Source: Thermoplasmata archaeon (lineage in GTDB: Archaea; Thermoplasmatota; Thermoplasmata; SG8-5; JAGLSY01). From it: 12,292 nucleotides of DNA. Below are positions 1 to 6,588 of this stretch, one piece after another; position 1 is the first letter of the stretch, and each line of letters begins with the position of its first letter. The notes beneath the pieces were generated by a model. The model was not told the origin of the DNA, made no database searches, and worked only from the letters and a program-made list of their open reading frames with translations. The position numbers were made by a program, and so were the translations under genes. The stretch covers positions 1-12,292 of the forward strand of contig JAGLSY010000059.1 of assembly GCA_023135545.1 (NCBI GenBank), given 5' to 3'.

Positions 1-380
1 TGCATCCCGACCCTATATTAATTTACACCTTTTTATAATTATCGCCTTTAATAATTCGGAAAACGACATCATAACCCAATTATGTTGAGTCGTAACGGCG
101 TTAAAAATCTCTCTGAAAAAACTTATTAGATTTTACGACGTCTCCGGTCTTCATATAAAAAAACTACGTCGCATAATCTATGTTTTGCGACATCCATATT
201 CTGAGAATATAAAGTTTTCCATGACAGGGTTTTTGTCTGATAATTTTGTAATTCTCAGGGGTTAGCACTAGCGATCTTCATTTTTCGCCACCGACATGAT
301 CTTTTATTGAATCTGCAAAATATTAAAAACAGCACGGAAGGCTCTTTTTCATCTACAGAGGCTACACTCTGGAGTTGATA

Positions 381-476
381 ATGGGTGTTTCATGGGGTTT
401 TAGGCACAAACAGAGGTGGAAAGCCATGAAAATCATGGAATTAAGGGAATATCGGGTTGTTTTTCAATTAAATTAA
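381..476 (+). CDS. Candidate 31-aa basic small ORF (doubtful)
   Basis: An ATG at 381 opens a 31-codon frame ending in TAA. A GGAG Shine-Dalgarno-like sequence at 371-374 lies 6 nt before the ATG. The peptide is basic and aromatic in its first half (it contains RHKQRW) and has no family I recognise. The perfect inverted repeat at 424-438 falls inside it. It could be a real small protein, a decayed gene remnant, or chance; an ORF of this length in non-coding DNA is not surprising. Only the start-signal spacing argues for it. Confidence 0.17.
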   Translation: MGVSWGFRHKQRWKAMKIMELREYRVVFQLN

Positions 477-647
477 TGTTTGACCTTGATTATTAATTGT
501 TTTTGGGTTCTATACTTTAAAAATTAAGGTAAACACTTAAATTACCTGTTTTATTTTTATAATCATATGTATATGATAATAAGTTAAGCACCATAGTTAA
601 TAAATTAATGTGATATTTTAATACAATTAAAAATTTAACTATTTAAC

Positions 648-656
648 TTAAATATA
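648..656 (+). promoter_or_regulatory. TATA box for the 699-1820 gene
   Basis: TTAAATATA fits the archaeal box A. About 26 nt downstream puts the transcript start near 678, giving a leader of about 20 nt before the GTG at 699. The surrounding sequence is also AT-rich, so the exact element is uncertain. Confidence 0.4.
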
Positions 657-698
657 TGAAAAGCAAATATTTATCTATTTTCCCAAGAATGCAGGTTC

Positions 699-1820
699 GT
701 GACAGATGAGGAGAAATCCCCGGATGACGATGGGATAGAGGAAATCGCCGACGAGGGCGATGCTACTCAAGTGGAGGAAATCGCCGACGAGGAAGAGACC
801 ATTCAGGTTGTCAGGGATAAACCGATCCCTGAGAACGAAAAAGAGAATGTCCAGCCCTCTGCCGAAGCTCCGGCCGCCGAAATACCTGGCTCCGATGGAC
901 CTGCAGAAGATATCAAGTGCCCGATATGCGGCAAGTTGAACCCTGCGGGTTCCGACAAGTGCTCGGTTTGCTGGACCAATCTGTCGGTGGATGCGGAGAC
1001 AAAGGAACTTACCGTGGCATCTCCTAAGTTCCAGGAGATCTACGAGATGATAGACCTGGATGATCCCATGACCCGAAAGAGGCTGGAGGAGTTGACCATG
1101 ATTCCCGGGGTTACCAAGCGCAAAGCCCTTTACCTTTACAAGTCCGGCATTACCAATCTGGAAGAATTTGTCGAAAAGGCATTCCACGGCGAGCGCAGGG
1201 GCGAGAACTTCTCGAGGATGGTGGCCAATAAGATAATCGTGGGCAGTATGAGGGAGAGCAACGAAGAAGCCTCGACAGTTACCTGCCCTTCCTGCGACTC
1301 GGAAACCGATGCAGATTCAGAAGCCTGCCGCGTATGCGGGGCCAATCTTGAAACAATCGACATGGTAGAGGTGAGCCAGACTCTTGGAGAAGTGGCAAAC
1401 ACCTACCTGGAGGAACTGAGCGAGGACGAGGACTTCGCGGCCCTTCCGGAGGACATGAGGAGGCAGATGGCCTCTGTATTGGAATCCGACTCCGATAATG
1501 TGGGAGACATTTCCGGGGCCGTGGAGATGCTGGGCGACGAGTTCAAAGAGCTGGACCTTATGGAGTCCCAGACCGATGCCGCCCCTGAATCGGGCCCGAA
1601 CGAAGCCGATGCCGATGGAGAAACCGCAGATGAAGAAAAGCCCAAAAAGAAGGTCAGCCCCGATAAAAAAAGGGAAGTTCTGGTCAGAAAAATTCAGGGC
1701 TGGTACGAGGCTGGATACGATATTTCTGGCCTTTACGAGCTTATAGATGGCGACCTGGAAACCTTCAAGACCGCGGCCAAGGAAATGATAATGAAGGGCA
1801 AATCAGAAAAGACTGGTTGA
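699..1820 (+). CDS. Acidic protein with two zinc ribbons and a helix-hairpin-helix segment
   Basis: This 373-aa protein starts at GTG; no ATG near the N-terminus is in frame. Residues 1-65 are highly acidic and hold a tandem 12-residue repeat (EEIADEGDATQV then EEIADEEETIQV). Residues 74-91 form a zinc ribbon, C74-x2-C77-x10-C88-x2-C91. Residues about 129-165 read as a helix-hairpin-helix-like segment (MIPGVTKRKALYLYKSGI). A second ribbon with the same spacing is C196/C199/C210/C213. Acidic linkers follow, then a lysine-rich helical C-terminus with a WYEAGYDISGLYELI segment. There is no signal peptide or membrane helix, so it should be cytoplasmic. HhH plus zinc ribbons suggests nucleic-acid or ribonucleoprotein contact, but that is inference; I do not recognise a named family. 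It ends convergent with larC across an AT-rich spacer. Confidence 0.85.
   Translation: MTDEEKSPDDDGIEEIADEGDATQVEEIADEEETIQVVRDKPIPENEKENVQPSAEAPAAEIPGSDGPAEDIKCPICGKLNPAGSDKCSVCWTNLSVDAETKELTVASPKFQEIYEMIDLDDPMTRKRLEELTMIPGVTKRKALYLYKSGITNLEEFVEKAFHGERRGENFSRMVANKIIVGSMRESNEEASTVTCPSCDSETDADSEACRVCGANLETIDMVEVSQTLGEVANTYLEELSEDEDFAALPEDMRRQMASVLESDSDNVGDISGAVEMLGDEFKELDLMESQTDAAPESGPNEADADGETADEEKPKKKVSPDKKREVLVRKIQGWYEAGYDISGLYELIDGDLETFKTAAKEMIMKGKSEKTG
738..792 (+). repeat. Direct repeat encoding a tandem 12-aa acidic motif
   Basis: The 19-nt unit GAGGAAATCGCCGACGAGG occurs at 738-756 and identically at 774-792, 36 nt apart and in frame. It encodes the repeated EEIADE motif. Exact nucleotide identity over 19 nt points to recent duplication or gene conversion in the acidic N-terminal tail. 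Confidence 0.85.
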
Positions 1821-1924
1821 TATAAAATAACTAATAAATATAAATGAAATAATAATAATTATTTTATATTGGACATATTATTTTGAAAATATCATATTAA
1901 ATTAATTATATATTTTTAATATTA
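1821..1924. terminator. AT-rich convergent intergenic spacer, likely termination zone
   Basis: This 104-nt spacer separates two convergent genes. It is almost entirely A and T, contains the perfect palindrome AATAATTATT near 1854, and has a T5 run (TATATTTTTAA) near 1912 that would act on plus-strand transcripts. Archaeal transcription stops at T-rich stretches, so two-way termination is plausible but not shown. No LarC C-terminal coding sequence is present here. Confidence 0.4.
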
Positions 1925-2641
1925 TTAACCACTTTGCAGAATACTGAGCATTCCCAGATTCCCGTCAAAGCTCTTGGTCCCCAAACCGCATCCGATTCTT
2001 GTCGGCTCGAAGGGAATTTCATCTGTCTGTCCGGCGAGCAGGTTCTTCAGGATAGCGGCTCCTGTGGGGGTGGTCATCTCTCCATCATGTGGTCCGTATT
2101 CGAATTCCATGGTGCTCAGGATCTCGGCCGTTGCAGGTGCCGGCACGTCCACGATTCCGTGCTCGATCTTCACCTTTCCGCGGCCCACCGAAATCCTGCT
2201 TCCGTGAACCATCTGGCTGTCGAGTCTCAGCCTCTCGTAGAAAAAGCCGATGCCAAGAATGTCGACCAGGGTATCCGGGGAGCCGGTCTCGTGCAGGTGG
2301 ATGTCATCCATGGTTGAGCGATGGACCTTGACCTCTGCCATCAAAATTGTATCGAGAATGTCCATGGCCAGTTTTTTCCCGGCTGCCAGCCCGATGGCCT
2401 CCGCCCCTTTCTCCATATAACCCTGCATCTCGCGCCCCGGAACATGGCTGAACCTGTCGTGGGAAATTTCAAGGCCAGTTCCTTCCTCTATTCTGTTTAT
2501 TATGATATTTGTGGGCCCCATGGCACTTCCCGCATTCTCCAGAATGGCCTTTACCTCGCCAGTATCGACGATGTCCAGGTCTATGAAGGCCCCCAGAAGC
2601 ATGTCGCCGGCCGCTCCCATCCTCGAGTCGATGTAGTACAT
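1925..2641 (-). CDS. larC: LarC N-terminal domain protein (nickel-pincer cofactor biosynthesis), short form
   Basis: LarC is the nickel-insertion protein that completes the nickel-pincer nucleotide cofactor. The family signatures present, in order, are DSRMGAAGDMLLGA near the start, HLHETGSPDTLVDI mid-protein, a glycine-rich VGRGKVKIEHG followed by VDVPAPATAEIL, GEMTTPTGAAIL, and a closing RIGCGLGTKSFDG. The start is placed at the ATG at 2641 (238 aa). A longer frame from 2701 would translate through the TATA element and add 20 residues absent from the family's usual N-terminus. The protein ends where the first LarC domain ends. Full-length LarC is near 400 aa, and the second domain (LarC2), which binds CTP and metal in characterised enzymes, is missing and not found nearby. 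In Lactiplantibacillus, LarC1 and LarC2 are joined by ribosomal frameshifting; here no LarC2 frame follows. It is divergent from larE-larB. Confidence 0.88.
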   Translation of the reverse strand: MYYIDSRMGAAGDMLLGAFIDLDIVDTGEVKAILENAGSAMGPTNIIINRIEEGTGLEISHDRFSHVPGREMQGYMEKGAEAIGLAAGKKLAMDILDTILMAEVKVHRSTMDDIHLHETGSPDTLVDILGIGFFYERLRLDSQMVHGSRISVGRGKVKIEHGIVDVPAPATAEILSTMEFEYGPHDGEMTTPTGAAILKNLLAGQTDEIPFEPTRIGCGLGTKSFDGNLGMLSILQSG

Positions 2642-2662
2642 GCTGGATGCAAAGTCCACAGT

Positions 2663-2674
2663 CTTATAAATAAG
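2663..2674. promoter_or_regulatory. Near-palindromic TATA element shared by larC and larE
   Basis: CTTATAAATAAG has inverted 5-bp arms (CTTAT/ATAAG) and reads as a TATA box on both strands. About 26 nt to the left falls at the larC ATG (2641). About 26 nt to the right falls near 2695, some 12 nt before the larE ATG (2707). The spacing suits leaderless or near-leaderless transcripts both ways, and neither gene shows a Shine-Dalgarno sequence. Confidence 0.6.
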
Positions 2675-2706
2675 TTTAAGTAGCGTATTTGATTTTTGCA
2701 TCTTGT

Positions 2707-3552
2707 ATGGCTGGACATTGTCAAGACAGATTTGCCGGTGAGTACGAAATCCTGAAGCTAGAAGATAACGAATTGGCCGGGAAATTTGATGAACTATGTG
2801 AGATTATTTCTGGCTGTGGGAGCGCCCTGGTGGCATTTTCGGGAGGAACGGACAGCGCACTGCTGGCCTACCTTTCCAGCAAGCTTCTGGACAGATGCCT
2901 CTGTGTGACCGCCAAATCCACTACAATATCTCGGACAGAGCTGTCGGGCGCAATGTCCTTTGCCAGCCAGCACAATCTGGAATTCAGGATAATCGACCAC
3001 AACGAGCTGGATGATGCCAGGTTCTGCACCAATGACAAACAGAGATGCTTCTACTGCAAGGACGGCCTGTTCAAGGTTCTTGGCCAGCTCATGGAAGCGG
3101 AGGGCCTGGAAGCGGTCTTCGACGGCTCCAACCATGATGACCTGGACGACTACCGGCCGGGCAGAATGGCGGCCCAGGACAATAATGTAAGAAGTCCGCT
3201 CCTGGAGGCCGGTTTGGGCAAGTCAGATATCCGAAAATTATCAAAAAAATTCTGCCTAGAAACCTGGGACAAACCCCAAATGGCGTGCCTGGCCTCCAGA
3301 ATTCCCTACAGCTCTGAGATAACCCTTGAAAAGCTGGCCGCAATCGAAAAGGCAGAGGAGCTGGTGCGCGGTCTGGGATACAGGGATGTCAGGGTGCGGC
3401 ATCATGGGGATATAGCCCGCATCGAACTGGGAAAGGATGAACCTGTAGATCTGGATAAACTTAAATCGGTAGTGCCTCAAATTAAAAAATTAAAATTTAA
3501 GTATGTGGTCCTGGATATCGAGGGCTATAGGACGGGCAGTTTAAATGAATAA
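2707..3552 (+). CDS. larE: LarE, ATP-dependent sulfur-inserting enzyme of nickel-pincer cofactor synthesis
   Basis: LarE belongs to the PP-loop ATP pyrophosphatase superfamily. It adenylates the pyridinium carboxylate made by LarB and donates sulfur to form the thiocarboxylates that later hold nickel. The PP-loop FSGGTDS is at residues 44-50. The family segments FDGSNHDDLDDYRPG and LASRIPYSSEIT are present, followed by the VRVRHHGDIARIEL C-terminal block. C194 (in MACLASR) aligns with the sacrificial cysteine of the Lactiplantibacillus enzyme. C114 and C117 (in RCFYCK) are extra cysteines absent there and typical of the three-cysteine LarE type reported to carry a [4Fe-4S] cluster. The start is set at ATG 2707 (281 aa); an upstream TTG at 2689 would lie at or before the likely transcript start. 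The end overlaps larB by 8 nt, implying coupled translation. Confidence 0.9.
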   Translation: MAGHCQDRFAGEYEILKLEDNELAGKFDELCEIISGCGSALVAFSGGTDSALLAYLSSKLLDRCLCVTAKSTTISRTELSGAMSFASQHNLEFRIIDHNELDDARFCTNDKQRCFYCKDGLFKVLGQLMEAEGLEAVFDGSNHDDLDDYRPGRMAAQDNNVRSPLLEAGLGKSDIRKLSKKFCLETWDKPQMACLASRIPYSSEITLEKLAAIEKAEELVRGLGYRDVRVRHHGDIARIELGKDEPVDLDKLKSVVPQIKKLKFKYVVLDIEGYRTGSLNE

Positions 3553-4216
3553 AAATCATAATGTGGACCCCCACAGAAGCGGACGCACGAACATTCCCGA
3601 AGTGGTGCTGGCAAGGTTCAAGGATGACGAATCATTGCTCGGGGCAATCAACGGTCTTTTGCCAGGCGGCAGGGTGCTGGTTACCAAGTGCAGCGAGGCC
3701 CAGCTTGAGTTTCTGAATGGTAATTACCAGCAAAGAGTGGAGAGGTTCGACAAGGTATCCGGCACCATGATCATCTCCGATGGCGGACAGCAACCTGTAA
3801 TTATCGGTTCTATCGCTATTCTGAGTGCTGGCTCATCCGACTATTATGTCGCAGAGGAGGCCAGCATATCTGCAGAATACCTTGGCCTGGAGGTTCACAG
3901 ATTCTACGATTGCGGCGTAGCCGGTTTCCACAGGGTGGACGAGGCCCTCAAGATAATAGGAGACAACCAGGTTGACGCGGTAATTGTGGTTGCGGGCATG
4001 GAGGGCGCCCTTCCGTCGGTTATAGCCAGCAGGATAAAGCAGCCCATGATCGCAGTTCCAACTTCAGTGGGCTACGGCACAAGTTACGATGGAATTGCAG
4101 CCCTCTTGTCGATGATGAATTCCTGCGCGCCAGGTATTTCCGTGGTCAACATCGATAATGGTTTCGGGGCTGCGGTCTGTACTTTTAAAATGATGAAGTG
4201 GGTTAAAGATAAGTGA
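3545..4216 (+). CDS. larB: LarB, NaAD carboxylase/hydrolase of nickel-pincer cofactor synthesis
   Basis: LarB performs the first step: it carboxylates nicotinic acid adenine dinucleotide on the pyridine ring and cleaves the phosphoanhydride. This 223-aa protein shows the N-terminal RSGRTNIPEVVLARF block (residues about 11-25), then a PurE-like (AIR carboxylase) domain with VVAGMEGALPSVIA, AVPTSVGYG and MMNSCAPGISVVNIDNG. C194 in the NSCAPG motif corresponds to the cysteine known to form a transient cysteinyl-pyridine intermediate. It starts at ATG 3545, inside the end of larE. The protein is complete and soluble. No substrate enzyme (LarA) lies downstream; an unrelated SRP54 gene follows after about 180 nt. 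The end of the message is not marked by an obvious strong hairpin. Confidence 0.93.
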   Translation: MNKNHNVDPHRSGRTNIPEVVLARFKDDESLLGAINGLLPGGRVLVTKCSEAQLEFLNGNYQQRVERFDKVSGTMIISDGGQQPVIIGSIAILSAGSSDYYVAEEASISAEYLGLEVHRFYDCGVAGFHRVDEALKIIGDNQVDAVIVVAGMEGALPSVIASRIKQPMIAVPTSVGYGTSYDGIAALLSMMNSCAPGISVVNIDNGFGAAVCTFKMMKWVKDK

Positions 4217-4399
4217 GTGTTGGCTACGTAACTGGGTATTAACCCGCCTTCCATCCCCCCGCCACACTGAGAAAACACTGAGACCCAAGCTAGCTAATGT
4301 TGATATCCCTTGCAGGATTATTGCCATTCTATTCTCAATTAAGTTTCCTTACACAATCTTACAAAAATATTATATTCATTGGTAATATTGGCAAGGCCG
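4217..4399. other. Intergenic region between larB and srp54
   Basis: The left half is unusually C-rich for a spacer in this window. It holds a weak stem GGGT-ATTA-ACCC (4234-4245) and a 9-bp direct repeat ACACTGAGA (4264-4272 and 4275-4283). The right half turns AT-rich and carries the srp54 TATA box. No RNA gene was recognised. Confidence 0.45.
4366..4374 (+). promoter_or_regulatory. TATA box for srp54-trmY
   Basis: AATATTATA within an A/T run is centred about 30 nt before the srp54 ATG. A start about 26 nt downstream (near 4396) leaves only a few leader nucleotides, consistent with a leaderless message and with the lack of a Shine-Dalgarno sequence before 4400. Confidence 0.45.
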
Positions 4400-5743
4400 A
4401 TGGTACTCGACAAACTGGGTGAATCCCTCAGGGGCGCTCTCAAGAAAGTTGCCAATGCTTCAAACATCGACCAGAAGGTCATCAAAGAACTCGTGAAAGA
4501 GATCCAGCGCGCGCTCTTGCAGGCCGACGTCAATGTCAAATTAACTTTATCTCTGACCAAGGAGATCGAGAGAAGGGCGCTGAGCGAGAAGCCGAAGCCT
4601 GGCATGAGCATGAAGGCCCATGTCATCCAGATAATTTATGATGAGCTGGTGAACATACTGGGCGAGAAGAAAGAGCTCGAAGCCAAGAAGCAGGTCATCA
4701 TGATGGTCGGCCTTTACGGAAACGGCAAAACAACGACCTGCGGCAAGCTGGCCAGGTATTTCAAGAAGAAGGGCAGAAAGGTAGGGCTTATCGCGGCTGA
4801 CGTGCACAGGCCCGCGGCCTACGACCAGCTGAGCCAGATCGGAGAATTGGTGGATATTCCTGTTTTCGGGAAGCCCGGCGAGAAAAAGGCCCCCAAGGTA
4901 GTTAGAGAGGGACTGGAACATTTTAATTCATCAGACATTATAATAATTGATACGTCGGGGCGGCACAGCCTGGAGAAGGATCTTATTCAGGAGGTGACCG
5001 CCATAACCAAGGTCGCCCGGCCCACCGAGAAGATCCTCGTGATGGACGCGACGATAGGCCAGCAGGCCGGGCCCCAGGCCAAGGCCTTCCATGATGCCGT
5101 TGGTGTGACCAGCGTGATAATCACCAAGCTGGACGGGAGTGCCAAGGGCGGCGGCGCGATTTCCGCAGTTTCAGAAACCGGGGCTCCCATAGTTTTCATA
5201 GGTACCGGCGAGCATATCGAGGATATCGAGGCCTTCGATCCCAACCGGTTCATATCCAGGCTTCTGGGAATGGGGGATATCGAGTCCCTGCTCGAAACCG
5301 CGGCCGAGGCAATTGACGAGGACATGGCCGTGGAGACCATGCAGAAGATAATGAGCGGCAAGTTCACATTGATAGAAATGCGGGACCAGATGGAGATGCT
5401 GGCCAACATGGGGCCATTGAAGAAGATAATGGGCATGCTGCCCGGAGCCACAGGCCAGTTATCGGATGATGACCTGGAGAAGACCCAGGAGAAGCTGCGC
5501 AAGTTCAAGGTGATAATGGGTTCCATGACCGAGGAGGAACTTATGGACCCCAAGATAATCAAAGCGTCCAGGGTGAAGCGGATAGCCAGTGGCTGCGGCA
5601 TGACCGCCAAGGATGTTCGGGAATTGCTGTCCCACTACAATATCTCCAAGAAGCAGATGAAGGGCATAATGGGCAACCGGAAGATGAGGAAGCAGCTCCA
5701 GAAGCAGATGAAGTCCGGTGATATGTCTCAGTTCGGATTGTAG
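4400..5743 (+). CDS. srp54: Signal recognition particle 54 kDa protein (SRP54)
   Basis: SRP54 is the GTPase that binds signal sequences on ribosome-nascent chains together with 7S RNA and docks with the FtsY receptor at the membrane. From the ATG at 4400 the protein has 447 aa, the usual archaeal size. It has an N-domain four-helix bundle (about 1-95), then a G domain with the P-loop GLYGNGKTTT (G104 to T113, K110), DTSGRH (D184-R188) and TKLDG (T242-G246) followed by AKGGGAIS. The methionine-rich M domain (about 295-447) includes MRDQMEMLANMGPLKKIMG and SRVKRIASGCG, where many homologues read SGSG. An in-frame TTG at 4379 was rejected because it adds seven residues before the family N-terminus and precedes the likely transcript start. 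trmY follows after 9 nt. Confidence 0.97.
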   Translation: MVLDKLGESLRGALKKVANASNIDQKVIKELVKEIQRALLQADVNVKLTLSLTKEIERRALSEKPKPGMSMKAHVIQIIYDELVNILGEKKELEAKKQVIMMVGLYGNGKTTTCGKLARYFKKKGRKVGLIAADVHRPAAYDQLSQIGELVDIPVFGKPGEKKAPKVVREGLEHFNSSDIIIIDTSGRHSLEKDLIQEVTAITKVARPTEKILVMDATIGQQAGPQAKAFHDAVGVTSVIITKLDGSAKGGGAISAVSETGAPIVFIGTGEHIEDIEAFDPNRFISRLLGMGDIESLLETAAEAIDEDMAVETMQKIMSGKFTLIEMRDQMEMLANMGPLKKIMGMLPGATGQLSDDDLEKTQEKLRKFKVIMGSMTEEELMDPKIIKASRVKRIASGCGMTAKDVRELLSHYNISKKQMKGIMGNRKMRKQLQKQMKSGDMSQFGL

Positions 5744-5752
5744 TGATGCACC

Positions 5753-6340
5753 ATGCCAGTTTTTGTAATTGTAGGCCACAAGGTGAACACCGACGGCCAA
5801 TTCTCTCTAAACGATCTCCCCGGCTCGACCGGCCGCCTGGATATACTGCTGCGATGTGTCAACACCAGCTTTTTCTTATCTAACGACATAAGAAAAAATG
5901 TTGAGGTATTTCTGGTTCTGCAGGGGGAGCTAGACGGTCCCAAGACCGTGAGGTTCGCGGGCTCCGAGCTGAAGTATCTTAATCCGGATGAGAGAAGCAC
6001 CGCCGCCCTTGTCAAAAACGCACTCATGCAGAATCCTGGCCAGGATGAGGAAATTAATTCCACACCTGGGGTTTATGTTTCGAGGCGGGGCCTGAAGGAA
6101 GTTCTGGATTCCATGGGTGACAGACCCTTTGTCCATCTCAGGGAGGATGGTAAATCCATCCGGGAAGTAGAGTTAAATGAGAATTTTGTCTTCGTCATGG
6201 GGGGGCAATTTGACCTGACCGAGGATGAAGAAAATCTGGTTTTAGACCACAATCCTGCGAATGTTTCTCTGGGCCCGAACAAGCTCCATGCAAGCCACTG
6301 CATAACCATTGTTCTCAATGAACTGGATATTAATAAATAA
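5753..6340 (+). CDS. trmY: TrmY, tRNA (pseudouridine-54 N1)-methyltransferase
   Basis: This 195-aa SPOUT-class enzyme matches the archaeal TrmY family (Methanocaldococcus MJ1640 type). TrmY uses S-adenosylmethionine to convert pseudouridine 54 in the T-loop of archaeal tRNAs to N1-methylpseudouridine. Matching blocks are the N-terminal FVIVGHK, LNDLPGSTGRLDILLRCVN, STPGVYVSRRGL, VMGGQFDLTEDEENLV in the cofactor-binding region, and the C-terminal LHASHCITIVLNELD with the conserved His-Cys pair. The start at ATG 5753 fits the family N-terminus, with GTGAT at 5743-5747 as a possible ribosome-binding site overlapping the end of srp54. The 9-nt gap implies co-transcription with srp54. The extreme AT-rich block beginning with TTTTT at 6341 probably ends the message. 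Confidence 0.92.
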   Translation: MPVFVIVGHKVNTDGQFSLNDLPGSTGRLDILLRCVNTSFFLSNDIRKNVEVFLVLQGELDGPKTVRFAGSELKYLNPDERSTAALVKNALMQNPGQDEEINSTPGVYVSRRGLKEVLDSMGDRPFVHLREDGKSIREVELNENFVFVMGGQFDLTEDEENLVLDHNPANVSLGPNKLHASHCITIVLNELDINK

Positions 6341-6504
6341 TTTTTATATATTTATACAATTATTCTTTTAATAATATGTTTAATATATCTATAAAATTAT
6401 ATTTCTCATTTTAATATATACAATTTATATATAACTATTAATTATATTAATATATATTTTATTATATACTTATAAATTATTTAATTATAATTATATTTAC
6501 CATT
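6327..6504. other. Extreme AT island with a single G in 178 nt
   Basis: Between the last G of trmY (6326) and the next G pair (6505) there is only one G, at 6378, and few C. The stretch begins at the 3' end of trmY and runs into the upstream region of the VWA gene. It opens with TTTTTATAT, a likely archaeal termination signal for trmY, and contains many TATA-like words, so no single promoter can be assigned inside it. Confidence 0.75.
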
Positions 6505-6546
6505 GGAAATGTATTAATATGTATTGTGGTATTTTCTATCTGGGTG

Positions 6547-6566
6547 AGGTACCTATAACCTGCAGG
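6547..6566. promoter_or_regulatory. TATA box flanked by two 8-bp perfect palindromes
   Basis: AGGTACCT (6547-6554) and CCTGCAGG (6559-6566) are perfect palindromes on either side of a TATAA (6554-6558). About 26 nt downstream puts the transcript start near 6580, ahead of the ribosome-binding site at 6589 and the TTG at 6603. Palindromes touching the TATA box would be a natural repressor site. The promoter reading is reasonable; the operator reading is speculative. Confidence 0.35.
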
Positions 6567-6588
6567 CCATTTATGGCTCGGTAGCTTA

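Larger units (their letters stand above)
1..698. other. AT-rich gene-poor region upstream of the zinc-ribbon gene
   Basis: No convincing protein gene is visible on either strand. The region has poly-A/T runs, a perfect inverted repeat (CCATGA-AAA-TCATGG, 424-438), and two similar motifs, TTTTACGACGTC near 134 and TTTTGCGACATC near 182. The right part (about 470-690) is typical archaeal promoter-proximal AT-rich sequence. The only ORF with any translation-signal support is the 31-codon candidate at 381-476, listed separately. No tRNA or rRNA was recognised. Confidence 0.6.

Noticed and set aside
1..698. CRISPR array or insertion-sequence ends in the left spacer
   Set aside because: No regularly spaced repeats, no terminal inverted repeats and no transposase-like frame were seen.
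2639..2701. Longer LarC start at 2701
   Set aside because: It would translate through the TATA element and add 20 residues not seen at LarC N-termini; ATG 2641 fits both family and promoter.
2689..2706. TTG start for LarE at 2689
   Set aside because: It lies at or before the probable transcript start, and the ATG at 2707 already leaves an N-terminal extension before the PP-loop.
4234..4245. GGGT-ATTA-ACCC hairpin after larB as a terminator
   Set aside because: A 4-bp stem without a following T-run is too weak.
4187..4283. C/D-box RNA candidate (ATGATGA near 4190 and CTGA near 4268)
   Set aside because: The C-box-like word codes for Met-Met-Lys in larB, spacing is poor and no terminal stem or guide region is evident.
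4264..4283. Pair of ACACTGAGA direct repeats before srp54
   Set aside because: Two 9-bp copies in non-coding DNA are too little to call an operator or attachment site.
4987..5610. 207-aa minus-strand frame inside srp54
   Set aside because: It is an antisense shadow of a highly conserved gene and has low-complexity Ser/Ile composition without domain signals.
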